Below are positions 23,943 to 36,267 of a stretch of DNA of 64,000 nucleotides, one piece after another (the first letter of the stretch is position 1; the number at the start of each line of letters is the position of its first letter). The notes under the pieces were generated by a model. The model had not been told where the DNA came from. It did no database searches and saw only the letters and a program-made list of their open reading frames with translations. Origin of the DNA: Pocillopora verrucosa (taxonomy: Eukaryota > Cnidaria > Anthozoa > Scleractinia > Pocilloporidae); contig NC_089325.1 of assembly GCF_036669915.1 (NCBI RefSeq), positions 8,340,859-8,404,858 on the forward strand, in the 5' to 3' direction. The position numbers and the translations under genes were made by a program.

Positions 23943-26900
23943 ATGAGGATGATGAATTTGAAGGTTTTCTTGGGGATTTTTGCTTTAAACATCGCTGCTG
24001 TTTGTTCAGGTTTGTCGTTCCTCGCTGATCGTTTTTATTGCCATATCATTAACAAAGTTAGCCTTTTTACAACGTTTGGCTCTGCAAAGTAACTCGGTAA
24101 AACGATTCTTAGAAGAAAACTTAAAGTTTCCCAAATTTCTCCCTTCTTTTCTTGTTGATGGATGAAACGACATCAAAACACATCTTTCATTCACGTAAAT
24201 CGGCTTTCCTGTGCTCGGCTTTTCCCTCGACATTTCAAGACATCATTTGAGGATAAACTTCCAAGATAAACCATTTAACAAGAACGATTTTTCCTTTTTT
24301 TTCTAGTTTCCTCAGCTGACTCCTGCTGTAAGTAGAAATGTTCATTTTTCCTATTGGTAATCGTTTTAAGTGTAAAGAAAATATCTAAGACTTGATCTTA
24401 TAGAATCTCATATTTCAACCGTTAGGATTTGTGGAGATTAAAACTCTTAAATTCATGACTCATGATAACTGATAAATATTCTATTTCTTTTTAGTTTCTT
24501 ATCCGTTCCACGACGCCATTTGTGAGTAGACACCTTTTTGTTTGTGAATGATTATAAACTCACGGCAAAAAAATATGTTTTAGTTGATCCCGCTCGCAGA
24601 AAGGTCAAACGCTGAGTTCGTCTCAAACTGCAAGTTGCAGATCTTATGTTGTTGGCTCAATTTCTCACATAGAATCTGATCTGTTTTTTCTTCGAGAATC
24701 AAATGGTTCTTGCGGATACTTTAAAGCATGTCTTTACTGAGTTTTTTAAACATACAGGAGAGCAGATCACATTTGTTGTTTGCCGGCTAAAATTTGTTGT
24801 TTCCCGGCTGTAAGACCATGTAAAAGCCCATCTGAAAGCAGAGTTATTTCTGTCCTAATGTCCTGCAAGCACTTAACAGACCCGCAAAAAAACTAACATT
24901 GCAATGTGATACTCTAACACTTCGTTCCTGATCTTTACATTTCTCAGTGGCAAAGGTCTTTACGTCAGAGTTATCTGGTAAGTGTGTAAACTTCCTCTTC
25001 AACGGTGCGGAGGGGGAGGGGTGTGGTCCTTAGTTATCAAGAATAATAAGCAAGGAAAACACAACTTGACGTTTCCAAAAACTATCTATTTTGTTCCACC
25101 TTTCTATGATGGATTTGGTGACTGTAACTTGACTAGCTTTTGTTTTATCTGAATTATTTCACCAGATGATGATGTGGAAGAGTTGATTAAACAAGGTAGG
25201 AAGAGTAAATTCATTTGCGGCAAACGTGAAATAGTAAACCACATTTTAAGAACGTTCTACCAGTTTTCAGGATTCACTTGCAAGGATTTATCTTTCGTTC
25301 CGTAGCTCGATGATTATACGACGAAAAAGATTTTGGTTATGAAATTAACCAGTTTAGGGTTTTTTTTGTCAGTTCAGTTGTTGGCAGGTTTGACGAGTCA
25401 ATGTCTGAGAGCAGTTTAGATCAGTTTGTCCAAATATACAATTAATCACAGCAGAGTATTCAGGTACACTCTCGGTCTTGGCTACTTATAAATCCTATGG
25501 AAAATCGTGTATGTGTTTTTTTCAGACTTGGTGAAGGACGCAGGTGACACCGAGGAAGTCGTCGATGGTGGGTTCCTTTTACTTTGTTAGCTTAGTTTCC
25601 TGGTTAAAATGCACTCCTTTGCAGTTCGTACGTGCTTTGTTTATCCATCTTGTTACACCAGTTCATTTCTCCCTGAACCGATTTCAATCATGACTTGAAT
25701 GTCCTTACTCCACTCTCTTCTGATTGGCGTTAAATCAATTATAATATGGTCCTTGTGGAGTTGTCTGGCATCTTCAGTCATACTAAGTCCGTCTGCTTTG
25801 TGCTTAATGCAATTTCAGTCCATTGTGAGTTGGCTGATCGTGCCTCACTAGGTCTATGGAGGTCTTGCACAGACCTAAACGTTAATTTTTATCGTGAAAC
25901 AATGTTTCAAGAGAGGCACACACTTATACTAAAGCGATATCAGATGTGAACCAGTAGTTGAATGATAAATTATAGGCTCTGTGAAAAACAGTGATCACTT
26001 AAGTGATTAATATCTGTTTTTATCTCGTTGCAGCTTTCGAGGATACTTTTAAGAAAGGTGTGAATGGAACTTTTATCAAAATCATCATACGTCTCTTGTA
26101 TTAAATTCTGAACCTCAACAGTTCATGCTCATGACGTTATGTTATTCTTCAGTTCGTGACCACGATTTGGGCAGAGGACTGCTTGCAAACCACAAGACAT
26201 CAGGAAGTAAATGAGATTTTATTTATTCATTGCCTATTATTCACTCAGTACTTTTAAGTCAACGGTAAAACATTCTGTGTCAAGGACTTCCGGTTTGTAA
26301 GTTGTGTACATTAGTTATGACAAGCACAGCTCTCAAGTCGAGAAATTAACAAAAATGTAGAGTGAATTGATTGATCGATTTAAAATCACTTATTTTTCAA
26401 TCTGTAGTTGTATGTACCATAACAAACGTCCGACTCTGAGGCACTTTTAATGTTGTTCTTAGGCTCAAAAATTTATACTGCCCAGAATTAATAATAGACG
26501 GCATCCTAAAGTATTTCCCTTCCAAGGAGATTGCACTTTGTATCGTCGTTGTCGTTGAAATTTAGAAATTTTCAAAGTGTCGGTAAACTGAGTTTGAATG
26601 TTATTATCGATGAGTTGTTTCAGGGGGAGCCATTAATGACTGGAATTCCATGCATGTGGAGAAAGAAAACAAATATGCCGACCTATCAAGGTAAGTTCAT
26701 AATCCAACACGGTCAGCTCCTAAATGTAAATACAGAGAAGTTATAACAATATATAACAAGATTAATATTCCCCGGCTTATCCGCTACAATCGACTCCCCC
26801 GATGGCTAGAACCCCCGATAACTCAGAGCTTCCCTTTAGATCGACAAAGAAAAATTCTGATGTGGTTTTTGAGGGAAGCTGCACTTAAGCATCATGTGGA

Positions 26901-26965
26901 AAATAAAGATTGCCTGGACTTTTTCTTCATCTTACAGGATTCAAAGGCTTCAAAGGATTCAATAA
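23943..26965 (+). CDS. Small secreted protein built from micro-exons (unrecognised)
   Basis: The first exon (23943-24009) encodes a clear signal peptide, MRMMNLKVFLGIFALNIAAV, and ends in phase 1. Further exons with good AG/GT borders follow: 24307-24327, 24495-24521, 24948-24977, 25166-25195, 25526-25567, 26034-26057, 26153-26206, 26624-26690 and 26938-26965. Every junction is phase 1 except the last, which is phase 2. The chain stays open and gives about 129 aa, mostly acidic after the signal (DDVEELIKQ, DAGDTEEVVDAFEDTFKK), stopping after RIQRLQRIQ. AATAAA lies at 27070-27075. Exons of 21-54 bp are unusual. No family is recognised; an acidic propeptide of a processed peptide is one possibility. 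Individual micro-exons are uncertain, and the final exon has an attractive alternative frame. Confidence 0.5.
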
Positions 26966-27075
26966 AGGAAGGAAATAATGGAACATAGATAATGGCTGAA
27001 TTGCTGTTAACGATGAACTAATGTAGTGCACATCTTTTGTAGCATAGAATTATGTTATCAAAAGCAAAAATAAAG

Positions 27076-28863
27076 CAGAGATCTTTGTGAACTTTATCTT
27101 TTCGTCTTATCGTCACAATGCAGCATATGCCTAATTTCGGTTTCCGTGACGTTTAACGAAGAGCCCCTCTCGTCAATTGCCTCCATTTTTGAAAATAAGA
27201 ATTTTTCAATCCTTCGTAGTCAGTCAGATCAGCCATGCAAACAAGTTTCAAGTCTGTCACAAACGTGAGGGTACTTTATTTGAAGCCTGGAAAATCAAGT
27301 CACTCGAACTGAGTCAAGGACTTTCGTCTATCTGAAAACTTTCTAAGCCTTTGCACAAATGAATGACAAGCAAAACTACTTTCACCTTAAAAGTGTTTAT
27401 TCATTGTTAACCATGCAATTGAGGCAAAACTGAAACTCCTCCCTGCAGGAGAGGTAACTCATCTTATGGTACAGTTTCGGTCGCCATTTTTTTTCTTTCG
27501 TTTTCCAAAAATAACGGCCGAAGAGCGATCTCTTTATTTTGACCATAGATAGCTTTGAAAAGTTTGTGATTAGAAAAGAAACGAGATCCCACGCTGATAT
27601 GTAGCCGTACTCAAGTGTCCTTACTGAGGTCCGATGAGCATTTCATTTCGTTCTCTCTCTCTCCCGTAGACTATCATTCAATTAAGCAGAGATTGAAAGT
27701 AACATACGGTGCAATTCATCAACCTCGTGTTGCTTTTTTTGTTGTTGTTCCTGTTGCTGAGAAAATCCCATAACTGGAGGAGGCTGATGCACCATCTTTT
27801 TCCAAGGGTGCTATTGTGATAGCCCAGTGTAAAAATTGTCAATTTTACCTCGGCGATGGTAAATTTGGATTTAAAACCATTTTAAAACATTCAAGAGTCT
27901 CTTTATTTTCTTTCTTACCTTTCTTTCGAGCAAATCAACATCACTGTTTTTCATCATCCTTCGAGGGAACAGAACATTCATCTAATATCATAATGTTACC
28001 TAATCTTTGCTTTCTACAACTGCCAGCTGCCAGCCAGCAATAGATGTATCAGAACTGGTTTATCCTTATGGCATAGAAAATTAATCTCACATTCGCAAAG
28101 AACCCTGCTAAGGTTTTTCGTATTTCATTCACTATTTTTATTGGCCACAAATTAAGTAATTGTTCATAGAGGGTAACATGCTGTTTTAGGTCTAATAAAA
28201 AAATAACTTTGTAGTGCAAATACTGTCTGCTACATAAAGTTTTCAAAGATTCTGGTCCCACGCTAAAACTGATAAGATTGAAACCTCCCTCATCGATCTC
28301 TATTCAACAATTAATAAGCCTGTTATAGCGTCAAGTTCTTTTGTGAAAAAGACCTCCACCACGATAGCTAATCGGCACAAAGAATTATAAATATATATTT
28401 TTATTGTTTCGTCTCCAATTTCCTCCCCTAGTAGATTTTTATGCAGGACAATACTATAAGACATTTTTAAACCTCTTGCAGGAGTCATATCATTACAAAT
28501 CGATCGAGTGAAGAAGGAAACCTCTCTTTTACTACAACAAAGGTCAGTATTGGAAAGAAATTTACGACTAATAAAATTCGGGGTAGGTGACAATTTCGGG
28601 TAAAAAAAATGGACAAATGGTCACTACTTCAAAGTTTCAGTTGAAGAATTTCAGAAGAGTGCGACACCTCCTTTAAACAAAACAGCAAATACCTGATTTA
28701 TCTTCTTGAATTTATTGTAAGTGTAAAACGTACACGTATTCCAGCCTGTCGATTCACTGACCTACCCACTCCCCCACACTGGACATAGACTTTTCCAGGT
28801 ACGAACCGGGCTTACTTGAACTAAAATATTTCATGTCAACTTAGGAATTGTCCAAAGATTATC
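27076..28863. other. Intergenic region between the two secreted-protein genes
   Basis: Several short ORFs occur on both strands (for example minus 28300-28593), but none shows a recognisable domain or splice-supported structure. No repeat family was recognised. Confidence 0.4.
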
Positions 28864-31402
28864 ATGGGGGCAGCCATCTTTGCCGTAGTTCTGTTGACAG
28901 TTTCTCTTACAGTCCAATCTGCTCCAGCGGGTATGAAGGTGTAAATTCTTACCATGATACTTGTAGCTATGAAGGCAAAAGGCAGTTAGACAATAGACAG
29001 TCACGTCAGTGAAGATTTTCTCTACTCAAACCACGTTTGACATCATCCACACCAGTACATTTTCATGAGTCTCGCTCAAAAAGCTGAAATTCCAGTCTTG
29101 GAATCAAGGGGCTTATCTCAGAAAGACTTGTCGAGTGCACAATTTGCTAGTCATAGCAAAGATGACTCGAAATGGATAAAAGTGGCCAAATAACTTTATT
29201 AGGGAAGCGTTTATGATATTATACGAAAGGAAAAATTTAAGTATTGGGGTGCGGGCGACACAAAATTACCTAAGACTTTAAAATACCAGGCAGCCATGCA
29301 GTTAAAGAAAATTTATTTTTCATGTTTAGGTCAGGGACATAAAACAAAGGAGAGTCAGTTGGAAGTTATATTGTAACTTAAGAAGATACTTTTCCAGGCC
29401 ATCAATTGCATTTATTACAAATGCTACCGAAGTTTTCAGTTTACAACTGCGTATTTAAGGTACTTTAATTTCCTTAAGTTTTTTTATGTCATTTTTTTGG
29501 ACAGCAGATCTGGATACATATATCAACGAGAGACAGGAAATACCACAAGAGGAACCAGGTAAAAACATGCCGGCTTCTCATGCTTTGCGTTCCTATGCTC
29601 CTTGGGCAGGTGAAATATTAAATACAATATCTTTCACAATTTTGAAACTAATCCAAGCTACAAAAAGCTCAGACACGTTTGAGCACATTTAAGCCGCAAC
29701 GCCATATTAAGTCCACGGATTACTTTGCTCTCACGATTGAGTTTTTTGGTTGGTAGTTTTCGAGGAAGTTGTTGTTTTACAGCACCTAAAAAGAACGAGA
29801 AAGAGGAAAGTAAACGGTAAAACCAAAATCAGGACTGTCTGTTGTTCAGGCTTCGTCTCAAGCTGCATGCACGATTATGTTTGCTTTTTTTACATAAAGT
29901 GAAAGACAGGATGGTTTTCTGTTATCTAATTCATTACATTGCACACTACGGGTTGGTGTGTAAGTTATACAGATGCTTACACAAACAAAATATAAAAACT
30001 CTTTTTAAATAGTAATTTCACATCAATTTGAGGTCACGGGTACAACTCTCAGGAATGAAGAGTATTATTTTTTTAACCAGAATTGGAGGACTAAATTGGG
30101 AATTTGTGCTGATTAAAGGCAAAATGTCGTCATCGTGATGGACTGGGTACAGCACACAACTGTTCCCTCTTCTCCAGTGTAAAGTAAGGTTTTATGTTTA
30201 TCTTCTTTGTTTTTCTATTTGTTTGTTTTCTACAGCTTGTAAAAATGAATTGATGAAGTTGGTTCAAGAGGCAAAAGGTACTATGATTATCCGCCATTAA
30301 GCAGTTGATATTTCTGATGGGAGGTGGGTGTACAGATACGAGGTGCCAGTGTAAAACTCTTTACTTCAGGTCGAGTTTGGTCTTCCAATTTTTCTCTGGG
30401 AGGACTGCTTGATCTTTTATTCAAAATTTGCGGGTCGGTGCTCTACCTGAATAATTTGAACATTATCTTTTTTATCGCGACAGAAATAAATATTCCAGAT
30501 ATATTCCTTTTACTTAAGGTGGAAAATAACACATCACGAATTATTTTAATTTTTTTAAAGCACAAAATTATTCTTTTATTTAATTTTCAAATTAGGGGAG
30601 GTTTAAATCTTTTAACTGTGTAAGTTTTTTTGGACCACAGTTTGTAGGAGGTTTTTAACACCTGCGGCACAAAAGTTCGCTAAACACGCACGAGAAAATA
30701 TCCAGTTTAACAATGAGATTGTTACGGCTGGAAAAGAGCTTGCTGATGGCGAAATAGATACAAAAGGTTGGTTAAAAAGTTTCTATGTCAGTTTAATTGT
30801 ACCGGATGCCAGTTAAAATTATAACGTGCTTGCAATGCAGTCGTAAACTGGCAACGATAAAGAATCCTGTTAGATTGGGATTTTCACAACGTCGTGAACC
30901 TCACTAGTTTGACAATGCTTTTATACTTAACTAAAAAATCAATATTCACCATAAGTAGAAATATGTCAAGCCCCTCTAGTGTGTTTGTTTTTTTAAAACC
31001 AGCATACTTTAAAAACTAAGCGATGAAGAACTGAGTTTCCATCGCTGCAAAGAAACCATTACAAACTTCACAAGAAGGTTCTTTTGTAGCTCCCTTAAAA
31101 CAACCTCAGCCGCATCCATCTTTTTACAAGCATTTGATGTAAAAATGTCAATGTCCAACATATATAGCCTGAATCCGGCTAACTGATTCACAGGTGACCC
31201 TCCAGAGGAAAAGAAAGTGGAGAGGGCGGAGAAAATGGCAGCCAATCTGACTTATCGCGGTAACATCAAGCAGGCTTCCTTGTGCTTTTTACAACATACA
31301 CCCAACGATGACGCAAGGCGGAACAGGCTAATCTATCACCTCAAAAAACGTCACGTAAACATCATGCCGAGAGAATATCCAAGTCACATTAACGAAAAAT
31401 AA
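28864..31402 (+). CDS. Small secreted protein, second of a neighbouring pair (unrecognised)
   Basis: Exon 28864-28930 encodes the signal peptide MGAAIFAVVLLTVSLTVQSA and, like the first exon of the upstream gene, is 67 bp ending in phase 1. It is followed by 29505-29558, 29783-29809, 30236-30277, 30641-30766 and 31194-31402, all joined in phase 1, giving about 174 aa. The mature part is hydrophilic and predicted helical, with three cysteines (TCKNE, VCRRF, SLCFL) and a basic C-terminus that includes IYHLKKRHVNIMPREYPSHI. An AATAAA overlaps the TAA stop (31398-31403). The donor at 30767 is GTTGGT, a weak site. No family is recognised. Signal peptide, consistent phases and a long final exon make it likely real. 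Confidence 0.58.
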
Positions 31403-31772
31403 ATTAAAAAGAGCTTGCCTAGTGGGACACTGTCGAACATTTTTAAGAAGCAATGTTAATCTTGGGTCTTTCTGTGTTTCTCAAGGATAACCCATCATAG
31501 ACACCACTAGTACTTAATGATTCCTAATATTTGACTTCGCGGGTAGCTACGTTGTCAATGTGTGCAACTTTAATGATCTTTTTAAGTTAAAATTTTTATT
31601 GATGATTTATAGGCATCAAATGAGGGTCTTCTTTACCAAATTAGTTAAGGATACTATAAATGTTTTTCACGCTATTTTAGATTATTTTTTAATAATGCCT
31701 AAATCATCATATGTAAGTAAATGTTCCGTAATAGATGGCATCTCACTGAATATTTTCTTCTCCAATCCACAG

Positions 31773-32605
31773 GCTATATATACAGAGTAAATCCACATGG
31801 CAGCAAAGTGAGTTACAGTGCTTTAAAAATAACCAGCAGCCTAGTTTGTAACCGTGATCACATTGTCAGCCAATAGATCATCATTCCCCCAATTATATAA
31901 TAAGAAACTTGAACACAACGAGCCGATGATGTTTCAGCCATTCGTAAAAGTTGTCAAAGAAAGTCCTCCAAATATTCTCAGCTTCATTGCAAGCTGTTCA
32001 TCGTAACCAGCCAACAAAAGCATTTGGTTTGCATAACTGATTTTCTTAACAATAAACCTTCCAGTAGTTTGAGTAAACTATTACTAAGGTGAATCACTGT
32101 GGAAACATTTTCATCTTTCAGGGAGATGTGATGCTACCGTTTGAAGCATATAAGAAGGTAAGTGGGGCCTACAGCTAAGTTTCTATGCCTTCAAACCCAA
32201 CTATTCTCAAGAAAAAAATCACAATCCTCCTTCTCCGGCGTTGCTATTAAAATTTTATGAAAGATTTCATCATGAGTGAGATACTACATGGCCTTGTGAG
32301 GTCAGTCTTGAGTGCAATAGACAAAGCCCAGACTGTGTGTCATCCATTATGAAGGGGGTAAGTTTCTAGAGAAACTGTTGTGCTGTGCCCCCTTGGTTAA
32401 CAATGTATTGATATTGTGTGGAGACATTACTAAGTTTCACACCTAAGTTTGAAAGGGGTTAGGTAACCTTCAAGTTATCCTTAATTTTCTTTGTCTTGTT
32501 TTGTTTTGTTTTTTTTTTTACATTGGGCAGGATACTCCCCCAGAGTGTAAAACTCTGATCACAGGCTTTCTGGAAAGAAACAGCCATGCTGGTAGAAGTG
32601 ATTAA
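31773..32605 (+). CDS. 3' exons of an unrecognised gene
   Basis: Three phase-0 exons with clean borders: 31773-31807 (GYIYRVNPHGSK, then GTGAGT), 32123-32158 (GDVMLPFEAYKK, then GTAAGT) and 32531-32605 (DTPPECKTLITGFLERNSHA to a TAA at 32603). AATAAA at 32685-32690 fits as the polyadenylation signal. The pieces look coding, but the family is not recognised and upstream exons were not found. One possibility is alternative splicing from the preceding gene: its last exon has an in-frame GTAAAC donor at 31355 in phase 0 that would join 31773. The other is a separate gene whose 5' exons were missed. Confidence 0.42.
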
Positions 32606-33196
32606 GCTGATGGCAGCATACATGTGAAACTTCTGAAAGTTTTTAAAATGCTTCACTGTCATCTAGTGGTTAACTGTTAGTGACAATAAAAATTGAGTGT
32701 ATCACACAAACTTCAGGGGTTAGTTTCATTTTCAGTTTTTTCGGAGAGGTTTGTTGTGGTTCAATCTTTACCCTTTTATGTATATTGCATTTTTTGCATC
32801 ATTCTAATGGAAAGGTCCACGATCAAGACCCAACCAGGTCACTGTGTTGTGTTCTTGGGTAAGAAGCTACAATAGACACATTGCCTCTCTCCAAATACCA
32901 GTGAATTGACTTGGAAACTGAATGAAATACTGAGGGGTGGGGGAGGAGGAAGGTAACCATGAGATAGATCTGATAAGCTCCCATCTCAAAGCAAAGATTG
33001 CTGAACAGAACAAGCATTTCACAAAAACTCAAGTACCTGTTCATAAAATCAACACCTGATCTTGTTCAATTGCCATAAGAAACAGTCAAACAACACCAAA
33101 TAGACAAGAACCCTTCAGTATGATAGCCTGTTCCCAAGTTGTATTTTGAAAGCTTAGAAACCAGATAATCAACTGAGGTTACTCATAATATTGCTG

Positions 33197-35931
33197 TCAT
33201 TTAAACCATGTCCCAACCTTAACTATATGGGTCTCACTAATATATTTCGGTGGAAGAACTTCCTCGCCATAATAATTAATAACAGTCATTTGTGGCATTA
33301 TTGACACAAGTTCATCCAATAATTCATCTGGCACCAGATTGCATTGTGATGCATCAAGTCGTCTTAATCTAGGCATTTGCTGTGGTATTTTCTTTAATGG
33401 ATTTCCACGAAAGTCTTTAGCACCACAGATGTTCATATCAATCATTTGGTGACATTTGTTGATCACATGTGCAAGGCCAACATCAGTAACTTCCCAACAC
33501 CAGGAGATATCAATGCTTTGCAGATTTCTGCAGCTGTTTGAAAAATATAAAAGGACATGATTAGGCTGCCCAAATATTAAAAGAAAATTATGACCTTTGA
33601 TAAGTTTAATAATTTAACAAAGCTATCCTTTTAAAGATCAAATGAAAACATCCAAAATCAGATGCACCTGTCCAGTTTCAAACAGACTTGTTAAAATCAG
33701 ATGGAAGTGTCAGAATTGAGATTGAACAACATCACTATTCAAAGCAAGGTACCACAGAAATCAATGCTAATAACTGAAAAAAAAACTTTAAAGCTTCAAG
33801 GGCTTATATTAAAAAAATTAGTTTGTTGTACTTCATGTTTTGAAAGAGTAATAATCTTAAGTGTAAAATATAGTTTACATGTATTTAAAGTCACAGCTAA
33901 AATTTTTCAAAATTTAACAATTATAATCACCATGACAATCTACTCTACATTACCTTTCAGCAAGCGAGCTTACAGCTTCATCATTAAGGTTTGTACACTC
34001 TGCGACATTGACATGGAATAAGCCAGTAGCACTACCTGAATTTTGTGGATGAAGATGTTCAAAAAGTTCTTTTAAAGCTTTGGCAGAAAACTCTGTACCT
34101 TTTTTCAACGTTAGTGATGCAAGATTTTTCATGTTCTGCACATATTCCAGCGATTGGTCAGTTAGTGAGGTACAAAACGACAGACCCAAACATCTGAAAA
34201 TTCATCAAAAACAGTCAGTGTCATTGAGCTTAAAAACTTAGTATCCAGTCTGCACTTGAGGCAGGTAGCTCACTACACATTGCGGCTTTACTTGGTCTCC
34301 ATAGCATAAGGTGATGAAGAATATCACCAACCTCCCCCCCCCCCTCCTTTCATATGAATGGCTAGACCATTGCAGATGACCCCAGCATTTCGTCAGGTTC
34401 TTGGGAGAGAGGAGAGATTACTGCTACCTGTTTGTATTCCTGAGTAAAGAGAGTCACAGTGAGTGGAAAGTTCCATGACCAGGAACAACAACATGACCTG
34501 GTCAGGTCTAATATCAAGAGTCCCGTGCATTCACTGTGTCAGGCCCCTGATTCTCCCACAAAACTTCATACGAATCTTCTTTTAACCCTTTAATTCCCAA
34601 GATCTTATTGTTAATTTTCCTCTCTGACTGCCACACATTTCCTTGTGAATTAGTTATGAAAGCTTGGTGCTAAATAAGGATGGCAGCTTCTACCTGATAA
34701 GTTTGAATATTCTTATTTCCTGTTTGCTGAATAATGTATGAATATTACAGGGAGAAGTTTCATGTCAATAACTTCTAGGAGTTAAATTGAGTTTAGCATC
34801 AATCACTCGATAGGGTAAAAGTAGTGAAAGTAACCAATGCTTCAATGTCATTGTGAAGCCATTGTTAAGTTAACCTAGGGAAAATATCTGAGATAATCAA
34901 ATAGTTGAAACAAATTGAATCATAATAACAGTTGATCACCAAGCTTGTGTGGATGACAAGTATTACGACTTCCATTCATATCCGGTCTGTTTGGATGCTG
35001 AGACAAGGACTTTATTACCTAAATTAAGAGCACAGTCAACTTGTTCCAATCACATATTCAAAATGTCCTCTTACTTCAAATGGTAGCATTTCCCAATTAG
35101 TTGAACAGTACAATCAGTCATGTTTTCGCCATCAAGCCAGAGATACTCAAGACGTCTATAGCAATTTTCCACCAGCACTGTAATTGCATCATGAGTGATC
35201 CACTGAATTCCATCAAAATTCAGGTGACAAAGTTGATGGCACTCTGTTGAAAGAAACTTAAGTCCATCGTCTGTAAGCTTAGTGCAATGAGAGGCGTTGA
35301 ATTTCCTCAGGGGTACCTTGTTCAGGCCATCCAAACACTGATCAGTCACGCCACATCCTGCTAGGTTAAGGTCACGTAACTTTGGGCAAAACGTGACAAA
35401 TTGATCGATAATCGGTTTGTTGACTTGACTACAAAAAGACAAAGAAAGTGTCTGCAGATGAGGGCATGATTGTGCCAACAATCTACAGCCGTGTAACGTC
35501 AATTCCATCCTCGGCTGAAGGCAGAGGTCTCTGAGAAGAGTAAAATTCGATTGGATAATGTCGTTAATCTCTTCAAGAGATCTTTCTCGGCTACTTTCCC
35601 AGAATGAAAGTTTCTGTCGTAAAAGTGGACACCTGGAATAATGTAGCCACATTTTGCAAATTGGGGCCACATGTCTACACAATTCACTAAGGGTAAAGAA
35701 TGAAAATATTCTGAGAATGATTTCCTCTGGAAGAATGTCAAATGGACAGATGTTATCTTCGCGCTGTTTTAACACTGATTGCTCCAGAAATTTTTTAGTG
35801 GGAAGTTCTTCCAACAAAAGAGTCTCTTCGATGTCTTCATCCTCAAACTCATCTTCTGAGTTGTCTACCGCAAGGTCTGCGGTAAGTCTCGCCAGCTCTT
35901 CAAAAGCTTCCAAGTCGACTCCGGAATCCAT
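33197..35931 (-). CDS. F-box and leucine-rich-repeat protein (FBXL type)
   Basis: Three exons on the minus strand, 35931-35075, 34193-33954 and 33533-33197, keep phase (both introns phase 2) and give about 477 aa. Translation starts at MDSGVDLEAFEELARL, followed by an acidic stretch. An F-box follows at about residues 63-110 (CPFDILPEEIILRIFSFFTL, then CRHVAPICKMWLHYSRCPLL). Many Cys-containing LRRs come next (LTLHGCRLLAQSCPHLQTLS, LRDLNLAGCGVTDQCLDGL, LQSIDISWCWEVTDVGLA). F-box proteins bring substrates to the SKP1-CUL1 ubiquitin ligase, with the LRRs binding the substrate. The C-terminus ends in HIVKVGTWFK. The exact FBXL orthologue is not identified. It is divergent from UTP18 across 336 bp. 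Confidence 0.92.
34331..34346. repeat. Poly-C tract in an FBXL intron
   Basis: A C-rich run with one T interruption in the first intron of the F-box gene (as transcribed, a G-run). Confidence 0.8.
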
Positions 35932-36267
35932 GATCAATTTGGAGAAATTTGCACAGAAGAAGTGTCAACAGTATCATGTAACATGCACGAATAGGAAAAT
36001 ATACCAAAGGAAGGGTAAAAATGAATGTTGCTATCCAAAAAAGCTTTGAATTCTGAATTTTATTTTCTAAGTATCCTGTCAGAATATTTTTTGATTTAAG
36101 AAAGAAATAGAAGAGAGAATAGAAAGAGAGAAAACACAGTATTATTTGTATATAACACACCATTAGCGAGTTGACAGAAACCGCTGATCGTTGACTCCGC
36201 GTGTGTAAAATTTGGCTTTTGAACCTGATTTTTCAGCTGTTTTTCTTTAGTAACAACATACTTTGAG
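35932..36267. promoter_or_regulatory. Shared divergent promoter region, FBXL / UTP18
   Basis: The two start codons face away from each other across 336 bp, a spacing typical of bidirectional housekeeping promoters. No TATA box stands out. The interval must hold both 5' UTRs. Shared regulation is inference from geometry only. Confidence 0.45.

Noticed and set aside
28049-28593. Two minus-strand ORFs (70 and 97 codons) as a gene
   Set aside because: No domain, no signal peptide, no matching splice phases; composition looks non-coding.
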